Positions 49,116-57,656 of a DNA stretch of 64,000 bases are shown here, piece by piece (the first letter of the stretch is position 1; each line of letters starts with the position of its first letter). Both the position numbers and the translations under genes were made by a program. The notes under the pieces were generated by a model. The model did not search any database, was not told the origin of the DNA, and worked only from the letters and a program-made list of their open reading frames with translations. This stretch comes from 13-2-20CM-68-14 sp046733295 (GTDB lineage: Bacteria > Actinomycetota > Thermoleophilia > Gaiellales > Gaiellaceae). The stretch is taken from positions 99,298-163,297 of the forward strand of contig JBKPOY010000031.1 of assembly GCA_046733295.1 (NCBI GenBank). The letters run 5' to 3'.

Positions 49116-50011
49116 AGCTCGGAATGATCGGCCTCGGCCGGATGGGCGCCGGGATGACCGAGCGCCTGCGCGAGGGAGGCCACGAGGTCCAGACCTACGA
49201 CCCGAACGTCGACTCGACCGCGAGCTCTCTCACCGAGCTCGCGGAGCGGCTCGACAAGCCGCGTCATCTCTGGATGATGATTCCTGCCGGCAGGATCACG
49301 GAGTCGACCTTCCAGGAGCTCCTCGGCATTCTCGAGGGGGGTGATGTCGTGGTCGACGGCGGCAACTCCAACTTCCGCGACTCGCAGCGCCGGCACGACG
49401 ACGCCGCGAGGAAGGGCATCCACTTCGTGGACGTCGGCGTGTCGGGCGGCATCTGGGGCCTCGAGGTCGGCTTCTGCCTGATGGCCGGCGGGGATGCAGC
49501 GCCGGTCGGCGAGCTCGAGCCCATCTTCGCGACCCTTGCGCCCGAGGACGGGTATGCGCACGTCGGTGCGGCGGGCGCGGGCCACTTCGTGAAGATGGTT
49601 CACAACGGGATCGAGTACGGGCTGATGCAGGCGTACGCCGAGGGGTTCGAGGTCATGAACCACTCGGAGTTCGACCTCGACCTCCACGAGATCGCGGGCA
49701 TCTGGCGCTACGGCTCCGTTGTCCGGAGCTGGCTGCTCGAGCTCCTGCACTCGTCCTTCGAGGAGCACGGGTCCGAGCTCCAGGACATTGCGCCCTACGT
49801 CGAGGACTCCGGCGAGGGCCGCTGGACGATCACGGAGGCGATCAACGAGAACGTGCCGGCGCCCGTGATCTCGGCGGCGCTGTTCGCCCGCTTCGCCTCG
49901 CGCGACGAGATCAACTTCGCCGCCAAGGTCGCCGCCGCGCTTCGCAACCAGTTCGGCGGTCACGCGGTGCGGGCCGTCGAGCGGGCGAAGGCGAGCCCGG
50001 ACCCCCGCTAA
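49112..50011 (+). CDS. gnd: 6-phosphogluconate dehydrogenase, short (YqeC/GntZ-type) form
   Basis: Oxidative decarboxylation of 6-phosphogluconate to ribulose-5-P. The 299 residues match the short subfamily rather than the 470-residue form. GMIGLGRMGAGMTERL is the dinucleotide loop, the second strand ends in TYDPN (Asp, which favours NAD over NADP), VVDGGNSNFRDSQRR and VDVGVSGGIWGLEVGFCLMAGG form the substrate site, and HFVKMVHNGIEYGLMQAYAEGF includes the catalytic Lys and Asn. NAD preference is inferred from the Asp. GTG start; stop overlaps the zwf ATG by one base. Confidence 0.92.
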   Translation: MKLGMIGLGRMGAGMTERLREGGHEVQTYDPNVDSTASSLTELAERLDKPRHLWMMIPAGRITESTFQELLGILEGGDVVVDGGNSNFRDSQRRHDDAARKGIHFVDVGVSGGIWGLEVGFCLMAGGDAAPVGELEPIFATLAPEDGYAHVGAAGAGHFVKMVHNGIEYGLMQAYAEGFEVMNHSEFDLDLHEIAGIWRYGSVVRSWLLELLHSSFEEHGSELQDIAPYVEDSGEGRWTITEAINENVPAPVISAALFARFASRDEINFAAKVAAALRNQFGGHAVRAVERAKASPDPR

Positions 50012-51531
50012 TGGCGGTCGCCGAGGAGCAGCGGCTCGAGAACCCGCTCCTCGCCGGGCTGCCGGTGGCACGCAGGCCGGAGGCCTGCGCGATGGTCATC
50101 TTCGGCGCCTCCGGCGACCTGACGAAGCGCAAGCTCTTCCCGGCGCTCTACTCGCTTGCGGTGCGCGGGCTCCTGCCGGAGAACTTCGGCGTCGTCGGCG
50201 TCGCCCGCAGCGAGGAGAGCGACGAGGAGTTCCGGGAGCGGATGAAGGAGGCGGTGCAGACATACGGCCGCGACGAGTTCAAGGAGGACGTCTGGCACTG
50301 GCTCGCCGAGGGCATGCACTACATCGCGGCCGAGTTCTCGGACGAGGCCGGCACGGACCGAGTTGCCGAGGCGCTCGGGGAGCTCGACGAGCAGCGAGGC
50401 ACGGCGGGCAATCGTGTCTACTACCTCGCAGTCCCGCCGGACGCGTTCGAGACGATCGTCGATGGACTCGGGCAGCGCCGCTCGGCGGAAGGCTGGATGC
50501 GGTTGATCGTCGAGAAGCCGTTCGGCCACGACCTCGACTCGGCGCACGAGCTCAACGCGCTCCTCCACCGCCACTTCGAGGAGAGGGAGATCTTCCGCAT
50601 CGACCACTACCTCGGCAAGGAGACCGTTCAGAACATGCTGGCGCTGCGGTTCGCGAACGGCATCTTCGAGCCGATCTGGAACCGTCAGTTCATCGATCAC
50701 GTCCAGATAACGGTCGCCGAGTCGATCGGGATCGAGGGCCGTGCGGCCTACTACGAGCGCGCGGGTGCGATCCGGGACATCTTCCAGAACCACCTGCTCC
50801 AGCTGGTTGCGCTCACGGCGATGGAGCCGCCCATCGACTTCACGTCGGAGTCCGTTCGCAACGAGAAGGTGAAGGTCCTCAAGTCGATCCACACGCCCGG
50901 GCCGAAGCACGTGGTGCGGGGGCAGTACGGCCGCGGCTACGTCGAGGGCGAGGAGGTGGCGGGATATCGCGAGGAGCCCGGGGTCGATCCGAACTCGATG
51001 ACGGAGACCTTCGTCGGGGCGAAGCTGTTCGTCGACAACTGGCGCTGGGCCGACACGCCCTACTACGTGCGAGCAGGCAAGCGGCTCGCCCGCCGCGAGA
51101 CGACGATCGCGATCCAGTTCAAGCGGGCCCCGCACCCGCCCTTCGAGGAGCTCGCCGCGGAAGGGCTGCGCCCGAACGTCCTGTTGATCCACATCCAGCC
51201 GGACGAAGGCGTCTCGCTCGCGATCGGGGCGAAGGTGCCCGGCCAGGGAATGCAGATCCGCACCGTGCACATGGACTTCCTCTACGGCGGTGCGTTCCGC
51301 ACCGACATGCCGGAGGCGTACGAGCGGCTGCTCTTGGACTGCATGCGCGGAGACGCGACGTTGTTCACTCGCGCCGACGAGGTCGACGAGCAATGGCAGA
51401 TCGTCGACTCGATCGTGGCGGCCTGGCGGCGCGACCGGCCGTCGTTCCCGAACTACCCCGCCGGGACCTGGGGGCCGCCGTCCTCCGACGACCTGCTCCA
51501 CCGGGACGGACGCTCGTGGCGGCGGCACTAG
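50011..51531 (+). CDS. zwf: Glucose-6-phosphate 1-dehydrogenase
   Basis: First oxidative step of the pentose phosphate pathway, giving 6-phosphogluconolactone and NAD(P)H. The 506 residues include VIFGASGDLTKRKLFPALY (cofactor loop), RLIVEKPFGHDLDSAHELN, FRIDHYLGKETVQNMLALRF (active-site signature with catalytic His), GRAAYYERAGAIRDIFQNHLLQ and RWADTPYYVRAGKRL. Length is normal. It is followed by opcA, whose product activates actinobacterial and cyanobacterial enzymes. Confidence 0.96.
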   Translation: MAVAEEQRLENPLLAGLPVARRPEACAMVIFGASGDLTKRKLFPALYSLAVRGLLPENFGVVGVARSEESDEEFRERMKEAVQTYGRDEFKEDVWHWLAEGMHYIAAEFSDEAGTDRVAEALGELDEQRGTAGNRVYYLAVPPDAFETIVDGLGQRRSAEGWMRLIVEKPFGHDLDSAHELNALLHRHFEEREIFRIDHYLGKETVQNMLALRFANGIFEPIWNRQFIDHVQITVAESIGIEGRAAYYERAGAIRDIFQNHLLQLVALTAMEPPIDFTSESVRNEKVKVLKSIHTPGPKHVVRGQYGRGYVEGEEVAGYREEPGVDPNSMTETFVGAKLFVDNWRWADTPYYVRAGKRLARRETTIAIQFKRAPHPPFEELAAEGLRPNVLLIHIQPDEGVSLAIGAKVPGQGMQIRTVHMDFLYGGAFRTDMPEAYERLLLDCMRGDATLFTRADEVDEQWQIVDSIVAAWRRDRPSFPNYPAGTWGPPSSDDLLHRDGRSWRRH

Positions 51532-51536
51532 GGTCG

Positions 51537-52364
51537 GTGTCCGAGATCGAGCGCGAGCTCGCCCGCCTGCGAGTCGAGGAGGAGGGTGGATCCCGCCAGC
51601 GGACGAACGTGATGACCCACATCGCCTGGGTGCCCGAGCGGTGGGTCGAGGCGGCGGAGGACGTCCTCGCGGGGCTCGCCGAGCGGCACCCGTCGAGGAC
51701 GATCGTCCTGTTCCCCCAGTCGAACGGCGGCGCCGGGCTCGATGGCGAGGTCGCGCTCGAGTCGTTCTCGACGGGCCAGGGTCGCTCGGTCTGTACGGAG
51801 ACGATCCGCATTCACCTGAGCGGCGCCGCGGCGGAGCACCCCGAGAGCGTCGTCCAGCCGCTTCTGATCTCCGATCTGCCCGTGTTTCTGCGCTGGCGCG
51901 GCGCTCCGCCGTTCGGCGACTCGGCGTTCGAGAGCCTGGTCGACACGGTCGACCGGCTCGTGGTCGACAGCACCGAGTGGCCGGGTCTCCCTGCACGCTA
52001 CGAGCAGCTCGCGGAGATCTTCGACCGAGTCGCGGTCTCGGACATCGCGTGGGCCCGGACGAGCCGCTGGCGGCCGATGCTCGCCTCGCTGTGGCCGGCC
52101 ATCGGCGACGTCCGCCGGATCCGCGTCACGGGGACTGCGGCCCAGGCGCACCTGCTCGCCGGGTGGCTGAGATCGCGGCTGAACCGGCCGGTCGAGCTCG
52201 AGCACGAGGACTCGGATCGGCTCGTCGGCGTCGAGATCGACGGCAAGGCGGCGCCGTTTCCGCCCGGGGATCCGCCTCCGGGCGCCGACCTGCTCTCGGA
52301 CGAGCTCGAGAAGCTGGATCGCGACCGTGTCTACGAGGACGCGGTGCGCGCGGCTGTGACGTAG
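51537..52364 (+). CDS. opcA: Glucose-6-phosphate dehydrogenase assembly protein OpcA
   Basis: Allosteric/assembly partner of Zwf in actinobacteria and cyanobacteria. The 275 residues include RTNVMTHIAWVPERW, ERHPSRTIVLFPQS (the RHPCR-like block), VQPLLISDLPVFLRWRGAPPFG (the family's LPVxLWWRG pattern) and FDRVAVSDIAWARTSRWRPMLASLW, which is diagnostic. The GTG chosen lies 5 bases after the zwf stop; a GTG seven codons upstream would overlap zwf. Last gene of the pentose-phosphate operon. Confidence 0.9.
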   Translation: MSEIERELARLRVEEEGGSRQRTNVMTHIAWVPERWVEAAEDVLAGLAERHPSRTIVLFPQSNGGAGLDGEVALESFSTGQGRSVCTETIRIHLSGAAAEHPESVVQPLLISDLPVFLRWRGAPPFGDSAFESLVDTVDRLVVDSTEWPGLPARYEQLAEIFDRVAVSDIAWARTSRWRPMLASLWPAIGDVRRIRVTGTAAQAHLLAGWLRSRLNRPVELEHEDSDRLVGVEIDGKAAPFPPGDPPPGADLLSDELEKLDRDRVYEDAVRAAVT

Positions 52365-52390
52365 GCCGCATCCAGCGGCGTATAGACGAC

Positions 52391-52897
52391 GTGTACGCGG
52401 AGCAACCCAGCTTCGCCGCCATCGCCGAGCGGCACCTCGACGACGTCCATGCCTATCTCGTCTACCTCACCGCCGACCACTCCCTCGCCGAAGACCTCGC
52501 GGTCGAGACGTTCGAGCGCGCGTTGCGCCGGTGGAATCGCTTCGACCCGCGCCGCGGAGGCGCGCGCACGTGGCTCTGCCAGCTCGCGCGGTCGGCGGCG
52601 CTCGACCACTTCCGTGCCGAGGAGCGACGCCGCCGCCGCGAGGACCGCTACGCGGTCAGAGAGCTCCGCGAGGTTGCGCCGCCGAGCTTCGGCGAAGGCT
52701 TGTCCGTCGCGCTCGAGCATGCGCTCGGGGAGCTGTCCCGGGCAGAACGCGAAGTCGTCGCGCTGCGGGTCGTGCTCGAGCTCGACGGCGAGACGGCCGC
52801 GCGCGTGCTCGGGATCAGCCCCACGGCCTGCTCGACGCGGCTCAGCCGCGCGCTGCAGAAGCTGGAGGAGAAGGTGAGCGCCGATGCGGTCGCCTGA
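52391..52897 (+). CDS. ECF-type RNA polymerase sigma factor
   Basis: 168 residues with sigma region 2 (ERHLDDVHAYLVYLTADHSLAEDLAVETFERALRRW, in pieces: YLTADHSLAEDLAVETF is the -10 recognition core) and region 4 (LSRAEREVVALRVVLELDGETAARVLGISPTACSTRLSRAL, a helix-turn-helix ending). The spacer is short, typical of ECF factors. The likely start is GTG giving VYAEQPSF. It overlaps the next gene, a membrane protein with a sigma-facing N terminus, by 14 bases, as ECF/anti-sigma pairs usually do. Confidence 0.88.
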   Translation: MYAEQPSFAAIAERHLDDVHAYLVYLTADHSLAEDLAVETFERALRRWNRFDPRRGGARTWLCQLARSAALDHFRAEERRRRREDRYAVRELREVAPPSFGEGLSVALEHALGELSRAEREVVALRVVLELDGETAARVLGISPTACSTRLSRALQKLEEKVSADAVA

Positions 52898-53876
52898 GCT
52901 CGCGCTCGAGCTGCGCGCTGCGCGGCCGACCGTCTCGCCCGAGCTGCGGGAACGGGTGCGCGCGGTCGCGGCGACAGCTGCTCCGCGCGGCCCTGGTTTC
53001 ATGCTGCCTCCGCTTCGGCGTGTCGCCCTGATCGCTGCGGCTGCGGTGCTTGCCCTGGCCGTGGGAGGCGCGCTTGTCCACGGGCTCGCCCACTCCGGCG
53101 GAGCCGTCGAGCCGGTGCGTGCGAAGGCGTCGAGTGGGGGCACGGCTCTCGAGAGAACCCCGACCGTGGCCACTCTCGCACCTCAGAAGGCGGATGCGGT
53201 GCCGAACACGCCGTCGCGCCTGCAGCAGTACGGCGCAACCCTGCGCGTCCAGGTGAAGAACCGCGACGAGCTCTCGGACGCGACGAAGCGGGCGATGCGC
53301 GTCGCCCGGCTGCTCGGCGGCTACGTCGCACAGGTTCGGTACAGCGCTCCGCGCTTCGGAGCCGGTTCCGCCGCGATCGTGGTTCGGGTCCCGGTCGACC
53401 GCGTCCAGGACGCGATCGAGGAGTATGCGGGCCTCGGCACCCTGCTCGCGCAGAGGGTCTCGATCACGGATGTCACCAAGCAGGTCCAGGAGCAGGCGAA
53501 GGAGATCGCACGGCTGCGCACCCAGATTGCGAGCCTCGAAGCGGACGGCGTCACAGCCGGCGAGCGGCCGCGGCTGGAGGCGCTGAAGGCACGGCTCGAC
53601 TACCTGACGAAGCGGAGCAGGGCGACCGTTCGCCGCGCCGAGCTCGCGAGGATCTCGCTCGGACTGACCACGGAGCGAAAGGCGGCGGCCGCCCCCGCGA
53701 GCCGTTTCCAGCGCACCATGAGCGATGCCGCGGATGTCCTCGTCCGCGAGGCGGAGATCCTCCTCTACGCCCTCATCGTCGCCGGACCGTTCCTGATCCT
53801 CGGGATCTGCGCGGCGGCTCTCGCACGCGGCCACCGCCGCCGGCTCGACGAGCGCCTGCTCGGGCGCTCGCTCTAG
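52884..53876 (+). CDS. DUF4349 membrane protein, probable anti-sigma partner
   Basis: 330 residues. A short cytosolic N terminus (about 1-45, VSPELRERVRAVAATAAP) precedes a membrane helix (about 48-68). An outer domain follows with RLQQYGATLRVQVKNRDELSDATKRAMRVARLLGGYVAQV, matching DUF4349, then a coiled coil (about 195-240) and a second membrane helix near the C terminus (ALIVAGPFLILGICAAALA). DUF4349 proteins are often coded with ECF sigma factors; here the genes overlap, so a role in holding the sigma factor is likely but not shown. The stop overlaps the converging gene by 4 bases. Confidence 0.78.
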   Translation: MRSPELALELRAARPTVSPELRERVRAVAATAAPRGPGFMLPPLRRVALIAAAAVLALAVGGALVHGLAHSGGAVEPVRAKASSGGTALERTPTVATLAPQKADAVPNTPSRLQQYGATLRVQVKNRDELSDATKRAMRVARLLGGYVAQVRYSAPRFGAGSAAIVVRVPVDRVQDAIEEYAGLGTLLAQRVSITDVTKQVQEQAKEIARLRTQIASLEADGVTAGERPRLEALKARLDYLTKRSRATVRRAELARISLGLTTERKAAAAPASRFQRTMSDAADVLVREAEILLYALIVAGPFLILGICAAALARGHRRRLDERLLGRSL

Positions 53877-55153
53877 AAGGCGATCCAGCCCGGCAGCCGG
53901 CCGCGCGGCCCCACGGCCGCGTAGCCGATCTGGTACCTGACGCCGTTCAGGCTGCCGCTCGTCACGATCAGGACGATGCGCCTGCGCTCGCGGGCGTTTC
54001 GGAACAGCGTCGACAGGATCACCCCGTGCCCGGGCCGAAAGCGCTTGCCGACGATCCGTCGTCCCTTTCGGCCGCCCACCACCAGCATGACCTCCGGCTT
54101 CGGGCCGCCCGCGTAAGGGACCGAGATCACAACGCCTCGCGCGTCGCGCGGAACCTGCACCGGCACGTAGTGGGTTGAGAGGCCGAAGACGCTGCGAATG
54201 CGCGTCGCGCGCGGCGCCGTCGAGGACCTCAGCGAGTAGGGGGCTCCGACCGGCAGGCCCCGCCGGTAGAGACTGAGCGAGAACCGGCTGAACACGTCGA
54301 AGAGGGAGCCGGCGTGGCGCTCTCGGAGCGCGAGATCGAGCTGGGAGACACCGATGCGGGTCGGCTTGCCTCGACGATCGGCGGCCTGGAGCCGCTGGAA
54401 GTACGCGGGGAGGACGCCCCGGTTCAGCCGGGCGAGGTAGAGCCACCACCAGGCGCCGCCGTAGCAGCGGATGCACGCCGAACGCTCGTCGTAGAGCGGC
54501 AGCCACGGCCGCCGCAGCCACTCGTCGAGGTACTGGGTCAATGCGAGGTCCTTCACGTCCGGGAAGACGAGCATCGACATCGCGGTGGCGCTCCCCTCGG
54601 CCGCCCAGACCGGGATCGTGGCGCTGACGACGTAGGAGAACTGGATCACGTGGAAAAGCTCGTGGGCGACCGTGACGCGGAGCGTCCCGAGTGCGGCCAC
54701 GTGTCCGGCGTCGAGCTGCGGCGAGAGGACGACGAAGGTCCCGCCCTCCGCGAACTTCTGGGTGAACGTGATCCCGAAGACCCCCCTGGGCAGGCTGTGG
54801 ATGTAGATGTCGGGCTTCGTGTCCGGGCCGTCGCGGTCCGGGAGGGCCTGCTGGAAGCCGTGACGCTCGTAGTAGAGGAGCGCGGTATCGGCGGCGAGGG
54901 CCGTCTGCTCGACGTAGTCGGGCACGCCGCTCGCGTCGTCGTCCGTCAGCGGCGGCGCGTCGGCCCCGGAGGCCACGTAGTGGACGACCGTGCGCACGCC
55001 CGCGTACGGAGGCGCCTCCGGGCTGGTGTACGCGTAGGTGCCGCCGGTCGTCGGCCGCGCGACGGTTGTTGGAGCCGCCGCGTGGGCCGGCGCAATGACG
55101 GCGAGCGCGAACGCGAAGGCGAGCGCGGGCGTGACGAGGCGGGCCACGAGCAT
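53873..55153 (-). CDS. Secreted metalloprotease-like protein (MXAN_6640-type)
   Basis: 426 residues with a signal peptide (LVTPALAFAFALAVIAPAHAAA). The zinc motif is VAHELFHVIQFSY (HELFH is HExxH) followed about 25 residues later by AAEGSA, giving a Glu for the third ligand as in gluzincin-like families. DDDASGVPDYVEQTALAADTA upstream is typical of this group. The C-terminal half is a beta-rich domain of unknown role (RDARGVVISVPYAGG). Substrate unknown; exported. It stands alone, converging on the DUF4349 gene. Confidence 0.75.
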   Translation of the reverse strand: MLVARLVTPALAFAFALAVIAPAHAAAPTTVARPTTGGTYAYTSPEAPPYAGVRTVVHYVASGADAPPLTDDDASGVPDYVEQTALAADTALLYYERHGFQQALPDRDGPDTKPDIYIHSLPRGVFGITFTQKFAEGGTFVVLSPQLDAGHVAALGTLRVTVAHELFHVIQFSYVVSATIPVWAAEGSATAMSMLVFPDVKDLALTQYLDEWLRRPWLPLYDERSACIRCYGGAWWWLYLARLNRGVLPAYFQRLQAADRRGKPTRIGVSQLDLALRERHAGSLFDVFSRFSLSLYRRGLPVGAPYSLRSSTAPRATRIRSVFGLSTHYVPVQVPRDARGVVISVPYAGGPKPEVMLVVGGRKGRRIVGKRFRPGHGVILSTLFRNARERRRIVLIVTSGSLNGVRYQIGYAAVGPRGRLPGWIAF

Positions 55154-55208
55154 GCGTCAAAGGGTTTCGGCACCTTGCGGGCACCGGGCGTCCCTCGATC
55201 GGGTGACG

Positions 55209-56285
55209 CTAGAGCGCGGGCTCGAGCGCTGCGCCGGCCGCGAGGACGAGCGCGTCCGAGCCGGCGGGGGCCGCAAGCTGGACGGAGGCGGGAAGGCCGT
55301 CCTCGGCGTCGCCGCAGGGAAGCGCGAGCGCCGGCCACCCTGCCAGGTTGAACAGCGACGTGAACTTCGTCAGTGTCGTCCGGTCGCCGTGCCCGAACGG
55401 GGGCGCGACCACCGGCAGGGTCGGCGTCACGAGGAGGTCGAGGCCCTCCATGAGCTCCGCGAGCCGCTCCCGGTAACGCTCGCGGACCTGGGCGGCGGCC
55501 GAGACATCGGCCTCGGTCAGCTCCTGGGCCTGCTCGAGCTGCGTGCGCACGTCGTCCCCGTAGTCCTCGGCCCGCTCGGGGAACAGGCCCTGGTGCGACT
55601 CGAGCGCCTCACGGCGGAAGAGCGGGCCCCAGTCGCGGCGGTCGGGGACGGCGAGGTCGAGGGTACGGGCGCGGGCGAACGCGGCGGCGGCCGCCACGAC
55701 GCGCTCCCGGACGAGCGGCGCCGCCTCGTCGAGCCAGGCGACGCCGACGGCGAGATCGGCGAGCCCCACGCTCGCCGGCTGGAAGCAGGGTGCGAGCGCC
55801 TCCAGCATGCCCACGCAGTCCGCAACGTCTCGCCCCATCGGGCCGGCATGGTCGAAGCTCGGCGCGAGGGGGAAGCAGCCGTCGAGCGGAACGAGGCCGA
55901 ATGTCGGCTTGAAGCCGACGATTCCGCAGCAGGCGGCGGGAATCCGGATCGAGCCGGCGGAGTCCGAGCCGAGCGCCACCTCGGCCAGCCCGGCCGCGAT
56001 CGCGGCTGCCGAGCCACCGCTCGAGCCGCCGGCGACCCTGCTCGCATCCCGCGGGTTCGGCACATTCCCGAAATGCGGGTTCTCCGAGGTCACGCCGTAG
56101 GCGAACTCATGCAGGTTCGCCTTGCCGACGGTGGCGTAGCCTGCGCCTTCGAGCCTCGAAACCGACTCCGCGGTCCTGTCGGGCACGTGATCCGCGAAGA
56201 TCGCGGAGCCGTACGTCGTCCTCAGCCCCGCGGTGTCGAAGAGGTCCTTGACGGCGAGGCGGAGGCCGGGAGCCGGCTCTTCCAC
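55209..56285 (-). CDS. Amidase signature family enzyme
   Basis: Ser-Ser-Lys amidase, 358 residues. The catalytic Lys is in LAVKDLFDT, the cis-Ser in GGSSGGSAAAIAAGLAEVALGSD and the acylated Ser in SAGSIRIPAACCGIVGFKPTFG; all three are present. Shorter than GatA (about 485) and lacking GatA/GatB partners nearby, it is more likely a catabolic or detoxifying amidase. Starts upstream in frame overlap the small membrane protein gene, so a GTG 19 bases after its stop is chosen. Its position at the end of the oxidase operon has no clear functional meaning. Confidence 0.83.
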   Translation of the reverse strand: MEEPAPGLRLAVKDLFDTAGLRTTYGSAIFADHVPDRTAESVSRLEGAGYATVGKANLHEFAYGVTSENPHFGNVPNPRDASRVAGGSSGGSAAAIAAGLAEVALGSDSAGSIRIPAACCGIVGFKPTFGLVPLDGCFPLAPSFDHAGPMGRDVADCVGMLEALAPCFQPASVGLADLAVGVAWLDEAAPLVRERVVAAAAAFARARTLDLAVPDRRDWGPLFRREALESHQGLFPERAEDYGDDVRTQLEQAQELTEADVSAAAQVRERYRERLAELMEGLDLLVTPTLPVVAPPFGHGDRTTLTKFTSLFNLAGWPALALPCGDAEDGLPASVQLAAPAGSDALVLAAGAALEPAL

Positions 56286-56304
56286 CTCCGTGATGAAGAT
56301 GCCG

Positions 56305-56478
56305 TCAGTCGAGGGCGAGATAGACGATCGCGACCAGGAAGGACGCCCCGAAGAGGAGCAGGACGAACACGAACAGCGCCACGCCCCAGATGATGTTCTT
56401 GCGGCGGAGCTCGGCCTCGGGTTCCGCGGGCTCATGCGCGGTGCGGGGCGGCGGCGGCTCGGGCAGCGGCTCCGTCAC
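56305..56478 (-). CDS. 57-residue single-helix membrane protein of the oxidase cluster
   Basis: Short protein beginning VTEPLPEPPPPRT, with a Pro/Glu-rich cytosolic part and one membrane helix (about 32-55, IIWGVALFVFVLLLFGASFLVAIVYLAL). Its GTG overlaps the ctaB stop (GTGA), supporting translation. Position and topology suggest a small cytochrome oxidase accessory or subunit IV-like peptide, which is inference; the sequence itself carries no diagnostic motif. Confidence 0.7.
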   Translation of the reverse strand: MTEPLPEPPPPRTAHEPAEPEAELRRKNIIWGVALFVFVLLLFGASFLVAIVYLALD

Positions 56479-57656
56479 ACCGTCACGTCCACGGCCATCG
56501 CGGCGAAGAGAAGAGCGAGGTAGAGCAGGGAGAAGTGGAAGAGGAGCGCCGCGCGTCGCGGTGTCGGCTCTCGCCTGAGGTCGAGCGCGAGGGCGAGGAA
56601 GACCGCGCCGAGCAGCAGGGCGGCGACGAGGTAGGGCAGGCCGAGCGTCCCCCAGACGAACGGACACGCGGTCACCGCGACGAGCACCAGCGAGTAGAGG
56701 ACGATCTGCCGCGTCGTCTCGCGCTCGCCCCGAACCACCGGCAGCATCGGCACGCCGGCGGCCTCGTAGTCGCGGCGGATCAGAAGCGCGAGCGCCCAGA
56801 AGTGGGGCGGCGTCCAGAAGAAGACGATGGCGAAGAGCAGAAGCGCCGGCACCGTCACCGAGCCGGTCGCCGCGGCCCAGCCGACGAGCGGCGGGATCGC
56901 GCCCGCCGCGCCGCCGATGACGATGTTCTGCGGGGTCGTCCGCTTCAGCCAGCGGGTGTAGACGAAGACGTAGAAGAGGTTGCCGACGAGTGCCAGGACG
57001 GCCGTCAGGACGTTGACCAGGCTGGCCAGCAGAACGAACGACACGGCCGAGAGCGCCAGTCCGAACTCGAGCGCGCGCGCGGGTGGGACGCGGTCGGCCG
57101 CCACCGGCCGGCGAGCGGTACGGCGCATATGGCGGTCGATGTCGCGGTCGAGGACGTGGTTGAGCGCGCTGGCGCCGCCGCAGGCGAGCGCGAGCCCGGA
57201 CATCGTCACGACGAAGAGCCAGGCCGACGGCAGCCCCCCGGCGCCGACGATCATGCCGCACGCCCCGGTGAGCAGGAGCAGGGTCATGATTCGGGGCTTC
57301 GTCAGCGTGACGTAGTCGCGCCACGGCGCGGCCGGCACCGGCTCACCGCGGAAGGTCGCGGACGCGCCGACAAGCGCCGCCGCCAGCGCGAGCCCGGCGA
57401 AGGCGACGTGCAGTGGCCGCGGCGTCACGAGGGCGGCGACGAGGAACGACCCCAGCGCCGTCACGGCCGGCACCAGGAGCCGTCGGTGTGCGACCCACGC
57501 GGCCGAGACGAGCGCCGCGAGCGGTGGGATCGCGAGCGCCGCGAGCGCCCGGTGCGCCGTGTGCAGCGCGAGCGCTCCCGAGACGACGGCGAGCGCCGCT
57601 GCCGCCGACGCGCCGATTGCCATCAGCCGCAGCCAGGGGCCTGGAGCCTCAGGCAC
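56475..57656 (-). CDS. ctaB: Protoheme IX farnesyltransferase with extra N-terminal membrane segments
   Basis: Converts heme b to heme o for the oxidase. The UbiA-type domain (about 115-393) has VTLTKPRIMTLLLLTG, NHVLDRDIDRHMRRTARRPV (the ND-x-x-D-x-x-x-D prenyl-diphosphate motif as NHVLDRDID) and KRTTPQNIVIGGAAGAIPPLVGW. Another about 100 residues with three to four hydrophobic segments precede it, making it about 390 residues instead of about 300. These could be a remnant of a fused CtaA-like part or a lineage extension. GTG start overlaps coxA by 8 bases. Confidence 0.92.
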   Translation of the reverse strand: MPEAPGPWLRLMAIGASAAAALAVVSGALALHTAHRALAALAIPPLAALVSAAWVAHRRLLVPAVTALGSFLVAALVTPRPLHVAFAGLALAAALVGASATFRGEPVPAAPWRDYVTLTKPRIMTLLLLTGACGMIVGAGGLPSAWLFVVTMSGLALACGGASALNHVLDRDIDRHMRRTARRPVAADRVPPARALEFGLALSAVSFVLLASLVNVLTAVLALVGNLFYVFVYTRWLKRTTPQNIVIGGAAGAIPPLVGWAAATGSVTVPALLLFAIVFFWTPPHFWALALLIRRDYEAAGVPMLPVVRGERETTRQIVLYSLVLVAVTACPFVWGTLGLPYLVAALLLGAVFLALALDLRREPTPRRAALLFHFSLLYLALLFAAMAVDVTV

